DNA of 64,000 nt, taken from Acidimicrobiia bacterium. GTDB lineage: Bacteria; Actinomycetota; Acidimicrobiia; Acidimicrobiales; Bin134. A program made the translations under genes and the position numbers. The notes below the pieces were generated by a model that made no database searches, had not been told where the DNA came from, and was given only the letters and a program-made list of their open reading frames with translations. Each line of letters begins with the position of its first letter. Positions within the stretch are counted from its first letter, which is position 1. The stretch spans positions 293,880 to 357,879 of the forward strand of contig JAJDUJ010000027.1 in the NCBI GenBank assembly GCA_022826705.1, read 5' to 3'. Of the stretch, positions 12,951 to 20,115 are shown one piece after another.

Positions 12951-14597
12951 TTGGACGGTGTAGCCCGCTCCGTCGGCGGTGCGGCCGGTGATCTGAACTC
13001 GGATCTTGCCGATCACGAGTTCTTCGCCGACGCCGTAGACGTGGCTGACACTGCCGCTTAGAACGCCTCCGTATGAGAGCGTGTGGCTTGCCATTCGCGC
13101 TGGTCGCCCCGGGCTGACGTATGCGTCTTGCAGTCGGCCGATACCGAAACATGTTTCTGCAAAGGGTCTTTCCCAGGGAATCTCTTCGCACCATTCACTC
13201 TGGTCGACGAAGTAGGCCTCTACTCCTTCGACGGGGATATCGCTGTCAAAGCCCGTCTTCTCCCTAGCGCCCAAGGTGTAGAAGACACCTCTCGTCTCGG
13301 TGGGAAGCACCAGCATCTGGGTTCCTGGGCTTCCCAATGGATAGAGCTCATACTGGGTGGTGGGCTGGGGCGAGCCGGAGTTGACCGACACGGGGTGTAT
13401 CGCAAGTTCACTGAGCGGGATCCATCCGGTTGCATACCTGTTGATGGCCGGAGTTCCGAAGTTGATGGTCTGCCCATTGCCCATGAAGTCCATGAGGTTG
13501 GTGCCGAAGTACCTGTCTGGCCTGTCATAGCTGTGAGGCATGAACAGGGTGTGGCCCATCTCGTGAATCAACACGAAGCCGTTGGGGTTCGGTGGGATTT
13601 GGCCGGGAACCGAGGTAACAGGCACAGCGCCGAGCACCACCTCTCGTTTGTTTTCCGGCCAGTGGGGAGGACACGGGTCGGGAATGAACCCTTGCCCCTG
13701 CGGCTTGAAGCACCTGCCCGGCTCACCCCACCCTCGGCGGCAGCCCACCTCGTTGTTGCAGTCGACAAGTGGGATGTCGATCACAATGACCGCGCCGTCC
13801 ATGTTGGGAGGCGAAGCAGCATTGCGAACCTTGGTCAAGCAGTCTGACTCGTCGTCAGCCTCAATGGTCCTTCCTACGATGAACTCGGGCACATAGGCGC
13901 CACCAGACAGCCATGTGAAGTAGGGCTGAGCCCAATTCTCCAAGCGATCAGTCACCTCTTGAGTCGGGATCTCCCACTCGCCTGCCGGGGTATCGCAGGA
14001 CCACACGGCCCAGGAATCCGTTCCCGAGCCATAGGCGCGAACGATGTCGGCGAATGCGATCAGCCTGGCCGGGTCATCGCCGTACACCAATTCTTCCCAC
14101 GGCGACAGCACTTCAGGTGTTGTGTCCACCGTGGGCGTGCTCTCGACAGGGGGCTCGTCGGTGGGAGTGCTGTCGGCTTGTTTCTCCGCGGGCTTCCCGT
14201 CGACGCAGCCGCCTGGCACGATCTGGGTGTCGACGTTGAAGAGGCAGCGATAGGTGTTCAGCAGTGATTCCTGGTTGGTGATCAAGTTGTCTCGAGCGTC
14301 CACCTCGCTTTGTGTAGGCGTTCCCGCGAAATCATCCGGCCGGGGGACATCGTCGGCGGGCTTGCCGTCGATGCAGCCGCCTGGCACGACTTGGATGTCG
14401 ACGTTGAAGAGGCAGCGATAGGTGTTCAGCAGTGATTCCTGGTTGAAAATGAGATTGTCGCGCTCGGTAATTTGGCGCTGGAGGGGGTCGTGGGCGTGCA
14501 GGTTGTGCGCACTAGCCACCGCATTCACCAAGGTCGGTGACAGTGCGACTACCACAAACGCGGCGACGAACTTCCAAATCCGGTGGTCAACCCTCAT
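12933..14597 (-). CDS. Secreted metzincin-like zinc metalloprotease, duplicated N-terminal Cys module
   Basis: A 554-residue protein with a signal peptide (hydrophobic residues about 10-25, cleavage near 26-30). Residues about 46-81 and 102-137 are two nearly identical modules, each with NQESLLNTYRCLFNVD followed by VPGGC.DGKPA. A Thr/Pro linker follows. The catalytic candidate is HEMGHTLFMPH at residues 345-355, which fits HExxHxxxxxH, followed by NLMDFMGNG as a possible Met-turn. The glycine usual in metzincins (HExxHxxGxxH) is replaced by Phe. The C-terminal region is beta-rich. The start at ATG 14597 lies 8 bases after a -10 box and has no ribosome site. Substrate unknown. Confidence 0.7.
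   Translation of the reverse strand: MRVDHRIWKFVAAFVVVALSPTLVNAVASAHNLHAHDPLQRQITERDNLIFNQESLLNTYRCLFNVDIQVVPGGCIDGKPADDVPRPDDFAGTPTQSEVDARDNLITNQESLLNTYRCLFNVDTQIVPGGCVDGKPAEKQADSTPTDEPPVESTPTVDTTPEVLSPWEELVYGDDPARLIAFADIVRAYGSGTDSWAVWSCDTPAGEWEIPTQEVTDRLENWAQPYFTWLSGGAYVPEFIVGRTIEADDESDCLTKVRNAASPPNMDGAVIVIDIPLVDCNNEVGCRRGWGEPGRCFKPQGQGFIPDPCPPHWPENKREVVLGAVPVTSVPGQIPPNPNGFVLIHEMGHTLFMPHSYDRPDRYFGTNLMDFMGNGQTINFGTPAINRYATGWIPLSELAIHPVSVNSGSPQPTTQYELYPLGSPGTQMLVLPTETRGVFYTLGAREKTGFDSDIPVEGVEAYFVDQSEWCEEIPWERPFAETCFGIGRLQDAYVSPGRPARMASHTLSYGGVLSGSVSHVYGVGEELVIGKIRVQITGRTADGAGYTVQVGPTT
14187..14462 (-). repeat. Intragenic duplication of a 36-residue Cys module
   Basis: Two copies (14355-14462 and 14187-14294) encode modules 56 residues apart. 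Long stretches are identical at the DNA level, suggesting a recent duplication or gene conversion. Confidence 0.85.
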
Positions 14598-14605
14598 GCG
14601 GAGCG

Positions 14606-14635
14606 AGGTTAGGCAAACCCTGCAATCCCTACCAA
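14606..14635 (-). promoter_or_regulatory. Promoter of the metzincin-like gene
   Basis: On the minus strand TTGGTA (14630-14635), an 18-base spacer and TAACCT (14606-14611). Transcription would begin within a few bases of ATG 14597, giving a leaderless mRNA. Confidence 0.5.
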
Positions 14636-14652
14636 GGAGGGCCTTAGGAGAG

Positions 14653-14658
14653 TAGCGT
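14653..14658 (+). promoter_or_regulatory. -10 hexamer TAGCGT before mec
   Basis: Ends 6 bases before GTG 14665; no ribosome site at proper spacing. Confidence 0.4.
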
Positions 14659-14664
14659 GGGCCG

Positions 14665-15081
14665 GTGCTGCGGTTGAGCGACGAGGTCTTCTCGGAGGTC
14701 ATCGCCCATGCGTTGGCGGGGCTGCCCAATGAGGCTTGTGGACTCTTGGCGGCTCCGGCGGGGGGAGAGGTGGCCAATCGGTTCTTTCCGGTGCGCAATG
14801 CGGCGGAGTCCAGCCAGATCTACCGGCTGGATGATGCCGAATATCTCCAGGTCGAGCGAACCGCAGATGACGAGGGGCTGACGCTGGTGGCGGTGATGCA
14901 CTCTCACACCCACACCACCGCCTATCCGTCGCCTACTGATGTGCGCGATGCCTCGGCCTTCGACCCCTTTGGAGCACTGCTCTATGTGATCGTGTCATTG
15001 AAGGATCCCGAACCCGCGCTGCGCTGCTACCGGATTCTCGACGGAGAGATAACCGAAGAACCGGTAGCCGTCGGGGGGTAG
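14665..15081 (+). CDS. mec: JAMM-type metallopeptidase (Mec, CysO-cysteine peptidase-like)
   Basis: A 138-residue Mov34/MPN-family zinc peptidase. It has an N-terminal catalytic Glu region (PNEACGLLAAP) and the full JAMM signature HSHTHTTAYPSPTD (HxHx7Sx2D). In Mycobacterium tuberculosis the homolog Mec releases cysteine from the carrier CysO after CysM has formed the CysO-cysteine adduct. The direct neighbour here is cysM, which supports this role, but the cysO gene that sits between them in mycobacteria is missing. Start is GTG 14665, preceded by a -10-like hexamer. Confidence 0.86.
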   Translation: MLRLSDEVFSEVIAHALAGLPNEACGLLAAPAGGEVANRFFPVRNAAESSQIYRLDDAEYLQVERTADDEGLTLVAVMHSHTHTTAYPSPTDVRDASAFDPFGALLYVIVSLKDPEPALRCYRILDGEITEEPVAVGG

Positions 15082-15090
15082 GCATCCGGG

Positions 15091-15096
15091 TAATCT
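15091..15096 (+). promoter_or_regulatory. -10 hexamer TAATCT before cysM
   Basis: Lies between the mec stop and cysM and ends 7 bases before GTG 15104, suggesting that cysM also has its own leaderless transcript. Confidence 0.4.
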
Positions 15097-15103
15097 GAGG
15101 CCC

Positions 15104-16054
15104 GTGGCCGCGCACAAATCGGTGATCGATCTGATCGGGAACACCCCCATGGTCGACGTCAGTGTGCTGTCGCCAAACCCATCAGTGGCCATCCACGTCA
15201 AGCTTGAGGGGGTAAACCCGGCAGGGTCGGTCAAAGACCGGGTGGCGCGCGAGATGATCCTCGAGGCTGAGGCCGACGGCACGCTGGAACCGGGCCGCAC
15301 CATCATCGAGCCGTCGTCGGGGAACACCGGGATCGCCCTGGCCATGATCGCTCGGCTCCGGGGCTATCCCATCAAAATCGTCATGCCCGAGAACGTCTCG
15401 GCCGAGCGCCGTCAGTTGCTGGAGGTGTTCGGGGCCGAGATCATCTGGTCGCCGGGGGCCGAGGGATCCAACGGGGCCGTCCGCATGGCCCAGAGGCTGG
15501 CCGATGACAACCCGGATTGGGCGTTCCTCTACCAGTACGGCAACGAGGCCAACCCACGGGCCCACTACAACACCACCGGGCCGGAGATCTACGCCGACTG
15601 CCCCGAGATCACCCACTTCGTATCGGGACTGGGCACCAGTGGCACATTGATGGGGGTGGGTGCCTATCTCAAGGAGCGCAAACCCTCGGTGCAGGTGCTG
15701 GCGGTGGAGCCCCCCGCGGGGGAGATGGTGGACGGCCTGCGCAGCTTGGACGACGGGTTCATCCCCCCGGTCTATGAGAAATGGGGCGGCGACCAGCTCT
15801 TGGACGGCAAGCGCATCGTGAGACCCCGGGAGTCGATCGAGTGGACCCGGCGGTTGGCTGAGGAGGCCGGCATCTTCGCCGGGATCTCCACCGGAGCAGC
15901 ACTGGCCGGGGCCGCCCGAGTGGCCGAGCGAACTGACGAGGGCGCGGTGGTCGTGGTTTCGGCCGACGGCGGCTGGAAGTACCTGTCCACCGGGGCATGG
16001 ACCGACCCGATTGACCAGGTCACCGCTCGAGCCGAGTCGATCATCTATTTCTGA
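15104..16054 (+). CDS. cysM: Cysteine synthase CysM (probably CysO-thiocarboxylate dependent)
   Basis: PLP-dependent beta-replacement enzyme of 316 residues. The PLP lysine is in NPAGSVKDRVA, the phosphate/substrate loop is SSGNTGIALAM, and the PLP phosphate loop is GLGTSGTLMGVG. The MPENVSAERRQLLEVFGAEI and DAGWKYLSTGAW-like (SADGGWKYLSTGAW) segments match the mycobacterial CysM group, which uses O-phosphoserine and thiocarboxylated CysO instead of acetylserine and sulfide. Adjacent mec fits. Assignment of the sulfur donor is by family and context, not by a diagnostic residue that I can verify here. Confidence 0.9.
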   Translation: MAAHKSVIDLIGNTPMVDVSVLSPNPSVAIHVKLEGVNPAGSVKDRVAREMILEAEADGTLEPGRTIIEPSSGNTGIALAMIARLRGYPIKIVMPENVSAERRQLLEVFGAEIIWSPGAEGSNGAVRMAQRLADDNPDWAFLYQYGNEANPRAHYNTTGPEIYADCPEITHFVSGLGTSGTLMGVGAYLKERKPSVQVLAVEPPAGEMVDGLRSLDDGFIPPVYEKWGGDQLLDGKRIVRPRESIEWTRRLAEEAGIFAGISTGAALAGAARVAERTDEGAVVVVSADGGWKYLSTGAWTDPIDQVTARAESIIYF

Positions 16055-16057
16055 ACT

Positions 16058-16081
16058 CCAAGTGAAAAAATCCCCACTTGG
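16058..16081 (+). terminator. Hairpin CCAAGTG-N10-CACTTGG after cysM
   Basis: A 7-bp perfect stem starts 4 bases after the cysM stop and is followed by GACGGGTTTT; a weak intrinsic terminator candidate. Confidence 0.45.
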
Positions 16082-16106
16082 ACGGGTTTTGTGGTCCTTG
16101 ATGTGC

Positions 16107-16220
16107 TATAAGCACCCCGCGCTGCTAGGATTCCCATACCCAAACCACACCACCACGCTGGAGCACTGCTCCAGCCGAACGGCCTCGACTCATCCCGCCA
16201 GAGTCGAGGCCGTTCCTCTT
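16107..16220 (+). ncRNA. Possible small structured RNA or leader with tandem hairpins
   Basis: The 225-bp gap between cysM and rph holds TATAAG at 16107-16112 as a possible -10, then an 8-bp stem CTGGAGCA/TGCTCCAG at 16158-16174, then a 14-bp perfect stem at 16177-16215. No open frame looks coding. This could be a roughly 100-nt RNA ending at a terminator, or just tandem terminators. No -35 box at normal spacing was found. Confidence 0.3.
16177..16215 (+). terminator. Strong 14-bp hairpin before rph
   Basis: GAACGGCCTCGACT and its perfect complement are separated by 11 bases and followed by CTCTTTGGGCTCTTG. This is the strongest inverted repeat in the window and separates cysM from rph. Confidence 0.7.
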
Positions 16221-16279
16221 TGGGCTCTTGTATCGTGCCCCCAATGATGGAAGTTGGCGGGGGTGTCAGGAGTTGAAGG

Positions 16280-17035
16280 GTGTCGAATGAGAGCAGGTCA
16301 ACGATGAGAAGCGACGGCCGGGCGGCGGACGAGCTGCGACCTATCACCTTTGAGCGGGATTTCACCGAGATGGCCGACGGCTCGGTGCTGGTCTCGTTCG
16401 GCCGCACCCGGGTGCTGTGTACTGCTTCGGTCGACCCCGATGTGCCCCGGTGGATGAGGGGTCGGGGAACCGGCTGGGTCACCGCCGAATATTCCATGCT
16501 CCCCGGCTCGTCGCCGGAACGGGTCAATCGGGAAGCGGCCCGGGGCCGCCAGTCGGGCCGCACCCAGGAGATACAGCGGTTGATCGGCCGCTCGCTGCGG
16601 GCGGTGACCGATGCCGCCAAGCTCGGCGAGCGCCAGGTGATCTGCGACTGCGACGTGCTCCAGGCCGACGGCGGCACCAGAACCGCCGCCATCAGTGGCG
16701 CCTACGTCGCTCTGCACGATGCCTTCACTCGGTTGGTGGTCGCAGGCCATATCGAACAGCACCCGATGATCGAGGCGTGCGCCGCGGTGTCCGTCGGGAT
16801 CATCGACGGAACACCGTCGCTCGATCTGCCCTATGAGGAGGACGTGTCCGCCGAAGTGGACATGAACGTGGTGATGACCGAGTCGGGCCGCTTCGTGGAA
16901 GTGCAGGGCACCGCCGAGGGCCAGCCGTTCGGCCGGGACCGTCTGGATGCGCTGCTGGACTTGGCCACTGCGGGGATAGAGCAGATCATCAAGCGGCAAA
17001 ACGAGTTGCTGGCCGACCCGCCCCCATCTCATTGA
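16280..17035 (+). CDS. rph: Ribonuclease PH
   Basis: Phosphate-dependent 3' exonuclease that trims tRNA 3' ends; here it stands 0.6 kb before a tRNA gene. The 251-residue protein begins its homology at [13 protein letters not shown] and includes [15 protein letters not shown], the [13 protein letters not shown] motif and the active-site region [23 protein letters not shown] 16280 is preferred because AGGAG ends 7 bases upstream; ATG 16304 is the alternative and would remove eight residues. It overlaps the next gene by four bases. Confidence 0.95.
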   Translation: MSNESRSTMRSDGRAADELRPITFERDFTEMADGSVLVSFGRTRVLCTASVDPDVPRWMRGRGTGWVTAEYSMLPGSSPERVNREAARGRQSGRTQEIQRLIGRSLRAVTDAAKLGERQVICDCDVLQADGGTRTAAISGAYVALHDAFTRLVVAGHIEQHPMIEACAAVSVGIIDGTPSLDLPYEEDVSAEVDMNVVMTESGRFVEVQGTAEGQPFGRDRLDALLDLATAGIEQIIKRQNELLADPPPSH

Positions 17036-17628
17036 GCCCTCCGCCAGACAGTCCGCCGCGTTTGGTGGCGGCAACCGCCAACCCCCACAAGCTGACTGAG
17101 ATCGAGGCCATCTTGGGATCGGCGGTGGAACTCCTGCCTCGGCCCGCCGATCTGGGCGAAGTGATCGAGGACGGCGACACCCTGGAGGCCAACGCCCGGC
17201 TGAAGGCTGCCGCGGTGTGCGCGCACACCGGACAGGCCGCAGTCGCCGACGACACTGGCCTGGAGGTGGACGCACTGGCAGGAGCGCCGGGAGTGCGGTC
17301 GGCCCGATTTGCCGGGGAGCACGCGAATGACGCCGACAACCGGGCACGTCTGCTGGACGAGCTCGAGGGGGCAGCCGACCGGTCGGCCTGCTTCCGCACG
17401 GTGGCAGTGGTGGTGTTCCCCGACGGTCGTGAGCTGCTGGCCGAGGGCATGATGTCGGGAGTCATCGCCGCCGCGCCTCGTGGAGACGGGGGCTTCGGCT
17501 ACGACCCGGTGTTCGTCCCCGACGGGGGAGATGGGCGCACGTTCGCCGAGATGTCGGCCGACGAGAAGAACGCAATCTCCCACCGGGGCCGGGCTTTTCG
17601 GTCTTTGGCCGTCCAGTTGGGCCTGTAG
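17032..17628 (+). CDS. rdgB: XTP/dITP diphosphatase (RdgB/HAM1)
   Basis: House-cleaning nucleotide pyrophosphatase that hydrolyses deaminated purine nucleotides. The 198-residue protein shows the family signatures [35 protein letters not shown] and [11 protein letters not shown]. The start is a TTG inside the rph stop (four-base overlap), which implies translational coupling. Rph-RdgB is a common bacterial gene pair. Confidence 0.93.
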   Translation: MSPPPDSPPRLVAATANPHKLTEIEAILGSAVELLPRPADLGEVIEDGDTLEANARLKAAAVCAHTGQAAVADDTGLEVDALAGAPGVRSARFAGEHANDADNRARLLDELEGAADRSACFRTVAVVVFPDGRELLAEGMMSGVIAAAPRGDGGFGYDPVFVPDGGDGRTFAEMSADEKNAISHRGRAFRSLAVQLGL

Positions 17629-17631
17629 CCT
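17626..17631 (+). promoter_or_regulatory. -10-like TAGCCT before tRNA-Leu
   Basis: Overlaps the rdgB stop codon and ends 16 bases before the tRNA 5' end. The -35 (TTTGGC at 17604-17609, 16-base spacer) is weak. Confidence 0.3.
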
Positions 17632-17647
17632 GACCCCATCGAGCTAC

Positions 17648-17732
17648 GCGCCAGTGGCGGAATTTGGCAGACGCGCAGGGTTTAGGTCCCTGTGGGCGCA
17701 AGCCCGTGTGGGTTCAAATCCCACCTGGCGCA
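17648..17732 (+). tRNA. tRNA-Leu, anticodon TAG
   Basis: An 85-base class II tRNA. The acceptor stem pairs GCGCCAG with CTGGCGC, with discriminator A at 17732. The anticodon arm is CAGGG-TTTAGGT-CCCTG, giving anticodon TAG. A long variable arm (TGGGCGCAAGCCCG) is present, and the T-arm is GTGGG-TTCAAAT-CCCAC. CCA is not encoded. The DNA beyond it differs in character from the core genome. Confidence 0.97.
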
Positions 17733-17776
17733 CAATGTGAATTTGCGGGACACCGGAACGTTGGAAACGTGCGCGG

Positions 17777-17815
17777 TGCGGAGCGGGGCCGTTGTCCTGA
17801 AACAACATTTCGAAA
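17777..17815 (+). repeat. Imperfect 39-bp direct repeat, copy 1
   Basis: Shares 32 of 39 bases with 19232-19270, including the identical core GCCGTTGTCCTGAAACAA and the end TTCGAAA. Lies 45 bp after tRNA-Leu, at the left edge of the accessory patch and just ahead of the 67-residue ORF. Confidence 0.75.
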
Positions 17816-17831
17816 GTCTCCAACTCGGGGG

Positions 17832-17837
17832 TATGGT
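17832..17837 (+). promoter_or_regulatory. -10-like TATGGT before the 67-residue ORF
   Basis: Ends 7 bases before ATG 17845; the region a -35 box would occupy is next to repeat copy 1. Confidence 0.3.
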
Positions 17838-17844
17838 GGTGCTG

Positions 17845-18048
17845 ATGGCCATTCAGCACGTCGTTGGGCAGCGGTTGCCGCTGCTGCAAACAGGCGCAAT
17901 GGAGCGCGCGACGCAGCCGCGCCTTGATGCTGAGGTCCAGCAAGTGTTCGCCAGCCTTGGTGAGGAATACCACGAGCTGTGCGAGCGACTCTTTGCCGAC
18001 GATCCTGAGTTCGGCCTCCGCTTTTCCGAGGACCTAGCTCCCCGCTAG
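17845..18048 (+). CDS. Small protein upstream of the PIN-like gene
   Basis: A 67-residue protein that I do not recognise. The N-terminal part is hydrophobic/basic and the C-terminal half is acidic with alternating Glu and Leu (VQQVFASLGEEYHELCERLF), likely helical. The ATG at 17845 follows a -10-like hexamer; an ATG at 17833 in the same frame is an alternative. The frame extends upstream into the tRNA, which cannot be coding. Size and position just ahead of a PIN-like protein would suit an antitoxin or accessory partner, but this is inference. Confidence 0.4.
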   Translation: MAIQHVVGQRLPLLQTGAMERATQPRLDAEVQQVFASLGEEYHELCERLFADDPEFGLRFSEDLAPR

Positions 18049-18101
18049 GCCCCCGGCTTCTCTGCTGCCCTCGCCCGGTCGCCGCCTTTGGGCCGGTCAT
18101 T

Positions 18102-18518
18102 GTGCTGATCGTCGACGACCATGTTGCGCGGAGCCTTCTCGGCGGCTCACACAACCGTGACTGGCGCGATGAAATCCCCGTCCTGCCCTGGACGCTCCAC
18201 GTTCGCTTGCTGAGGGCCTTGCTTGACAGCCGAAGTTTCGGTCGTTTGAGCCGAACAGCTCAGAGCACCACTCTTGAGGCCGCGCTCTCTCCGCCTTCCG
18301 ATGTATTGCAGATTCTCGACCCGCGTCCCTTCACCACCCATATCGCACAATTGAAAGCAACGCACAGGATCAGCATTGCCGCCGCAGAACTTCTTGCCGC
18401 CGCCATTGCTACCGGTGCATCCCTCCATGTTGCCGAAGGCAACGTCGGCCGATCCTGGGGGGAGATCCTCTCCGGCACGAATGTCAGCCTCTACATCTAC
18501 GAGAGAGGCGGGCTGTAG
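18102..18518 (+). CDS. PIN-domain-like protein (VapC-type candidate)
   Basis: A 138-residue protein. It begins with a PIN-like strand LIVDDHVARSLLGG with acidic residues, has helical middle segments (LHVRLLRALLDSR), and a C-terminal ISIAAAELLAAAIATGASLHVAEGNVG segment (quoted in parts) that resembles the PIN pattern of a helix followed by a strand and a late acidic residue. PIN proteins are metal-dependent RNases, often toxins. The acidic tetrad cannot be confirmed by eye. The GTG start has no clear ribosome site. It follows the 67-residue ORF by 53 bp. Confidence 0.5.
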   Translation: MLIVDDHVARSLLGGSHNRDWRDEIPVLPWTLHVRLLRALLDSRSFGRLSRTAQSTTLEAALSPPSDVLQILDPRPFTTHIAQLKATHRISIAAAELLAAAIATGASLHVAEGNVGRSWGEILSGTNVSLYIYERGGL

Positions 18519-18654
18519 GCAGATTCCTATTCCTATGGATGGCCCCATATGTCCGTTGCATCGGATCTGAACAGACGAGCGATCCCCTCTCCGAAGCCGT
18601 ACGCACTCAGCAAATCACTTGCTTTGGCATCCCACCTCGAATCACCCTCATGGC

Positions 18655-19008
18655 GTGCGCACACCCAATGACGTGCTCTCTGCCATGTTGAAGATGTTCG
18701 AAACCGGCGACGTCGACAATGCTGCCGATGTCATCGCAAGCAGCTATCTCGATCATCAAGGGCTCGGCGGCGAGCCACTGCAAGGCCCAAAAGGCTTCGC
18801 TCAGGTCGTCGACGCTGCAAGGAAGGCGTTCCCCGATCTCCAAATCGCAGTCCTCGGCCAAGTCAGCGACGAATACAACATTGCAGCAGTGCTCAAATGG
18901 ACTTACTCGTCAGAAGCCGGGACCACGACCCGCCATACCCTGGAGTGGCTCACGGTCCGCGGTGGCCAGGCAGTTGAACACCGTGGTGCCCACATCCAGT
19001 CCCGCTGA
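18655..19008 (+). CDS. SnoaL-like / NTF2-fold protein
   Basis: A 117-residue protein with the SnoaL-like pattern: an N-terminal helix (LSAMLKMFETGDVDNA), then SYLDHQGLGGEPLQGPKGF, then ARKAFPDLQIAVLGQV and a C-terminal beta sheet (TTTRHTLEWLTVRGGQAVEHRG). Such proteins are small cone-shaped barrels acting as isomerases, cyclases or unknown. GTG 18655 is chosen because homology begins near it; a TTG 36 bases upstream is in frame. No ribosome site is visible. It stands alone in the tRNA-adjacent patch. Confidence 0.55.
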   Translation: MRTPNDVLSAMLKMFETGDVDNAADVIASSYLDHQGLGGEPLQGPKGFAQVVDAARKAFPDLQIAVLGQVSDEYNIAAVLKWTYSSEAGTTTRHTLEWLTVRGGQAVEHRGAHIQSR

Positions 19009-19297
19009 AGCCGCGCTGGATCGACTCATCACCTCATACAGCCCCAACACAGCCAATGGCGTCGACGAGGCCTACCAGCGCAGTGATCTGCCGGTTGCAC
19101 TCACCTGGTCCATGCAACGACGGGACCGCTGCTTCGCACCGAACCGTAACCCCCAGGCCGAGGGCCCCGGCAACCACAACAATCACACTCGGAATTTTGT
19201 GTATCTGGCGTGATCTGAGGGTCCGCGATTTGGCGGTACGAAGCCGTTGTCCTGAAACAAGACTTCGAAACCGGTTGCGTGAAGACGCGAGCTGCGC
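19009..19297. other. Gene-poor stretch in the tRNA-adjacent patch
   Basis: 289 bases without a convincing gene. Frames stay open for up to 290 bases but have no start signal or recognisable product. It contains repeat copy 2. It may be decayed sequence. Confidence 0.5.
19232..19270 (+). repeat. Imperfect 39-bp direct repeat, copy 2
   Basis: Same orientation as copy 1 at 17777-17815, 1455 bases away. Unlike copy 1 it does not precede a plus-strand gene. Confidence 0.75.
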
Positions 19298-19513
19298 TCA
19301 GGCGGGTGTGGGAATGCGGATGATCTCAGACACCGGCAGGGAGTAGGTGGTCAAATCCGCAACGGCGTCGTCGCTGATCTCGGGAGTCAATTCCACGATC
19401 GCGTGGCGAAAGTCTGGTGAGCCGTAGACCTCGCGCACCCTGCAGCGAACATTGCGGTTTCGTGGCCAGGGAATCTCGACGATTTCACCAGGAATCGGCT
19501 CAGCGCTCTTCAT
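19298..19513 (-). CDS. 71-residue partner of the HEPN-like protein
   Basis: A small protein that I do not recognise by name. It begins MKSAEPIPGEIVEIPWPRN and reads as a compact beta-barrel-like fold (charged strands, RCRVREVYGSPDF, then IVELTPEI). The start at ATG 19513 is well supported: GGGGAGG ends 5 bases upstream. It lies 14 bp after the HEPN-like gene on the same strand, so they are cotranscribed. In toxin-antitoxin systems the partner is often of this size. Antitoxin function is inference. Confidence 0.65.
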   Translation of the reverse strand: MKSAEPIPGEIVEIPWPRNRNVRCRVREVYGSPDFRHAIVELTPEISDDAVADLTTYSLPVSEIIRIPTPA

Positions 19514-19527
19514 CGCAACCTCCCCTT

Positions 19528-20115
19528 TCACCACGGCCGTCCAATCTGAAGCGTAGCGGAAAGCTCGCTGGCAACTACCTTGTCCATGCCCTTGACAATC
19601 CGATCGATGGTCTTTCGATACCTGTCGAAGGACTGCAAGTTGGACTTGATCTGTCCTTCAGCGACCAAAGATCCGAGACTGCCCTGGTTGCCGTGGGCAG
19701 CGGCATTGCGGAAGTTGAGCAACGGCTCAAGTCGATTGAGGTCGTCTCGGGCCTTGGAGTAACTGCCCTCAAGCGGGCTCTTCAGATCAATGCCCAATCG
19801 CGAGAAGTCCTCATACAGATTCCTTGGCCATGGGTTTGAGGAATCCAATTTCCGATTGTGCCTCAGTGCCCTCTCCAATAATCCGGCCAGCCGCTGGTCA
19901 GCCTCCCTGACGATCACTTGAACAGCCTCGTCATGCAGTTCCCGAGAAAATGTCTGGAACTGGGCAACGAGGGCCACGAACATCCCCTGATTCAACGCGC
20001 TGGTGTACCACCGCCGTCCTGGTCCCTGCCCGCGAACCACGGCATGAATTTGCACCAGCTGATCCAAATGCTCGGCAGCCTGAGTGCCCCAGACCGATCT
20101 TGCCCTTGATGCCAC
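19528..20115 (-). CDS. HEPN-like protein (possible RNase toxin)
   Basis: A 195-residue, largely helical protein. Near residue 137 it has NFRNAAAHGN, which fits the HEPN RNase motif Rx4-6H with a polar residue after Arg. The N-terminal helices contain AAEHLDQLVQIHAVVRG and LVAQFQTFSRELHDEAVQVI. Proteins of the RiboL-PSP-HEPN or MAE-type classes look similar. HEPN proteins are frequently toxins or abortive-infection effectors. The 71-residue gene follows 14 bp later. The start codon is uncertain; an internal ATG at residue 44 is possible. Confidence 0.6.
   Translation of the reverse strand: MASRARSVWGTQAAEHLDQLVQIHAVVRGQGPGRRWYTSALNQGMFVALVAQFQTFSRELHDEAVQVIVREADQRLAGLLERALRHNRKLDSSNPWPRNLYEDFSRLGIDLKSPLEGSYSKARDDLNRLEPLLNFRNAAAHGNQGSLGSLVAEGQIKSNLQSFDRYRKTIDRIVKGMDKVVASELSATLQIGRPW

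Noticed and set aside
16051..16112. Full sigma-70 promoter for the candidate RNA
   Set aside because: TTGGAC at 16078 is 23 bases from TATAAG, too long a spacer to claim.
16011..16247. 78-codon frame across the cysM-rph gap
   Set aside because: Covers hairpins and terminator, begins inside cysM in another frame, no homology.
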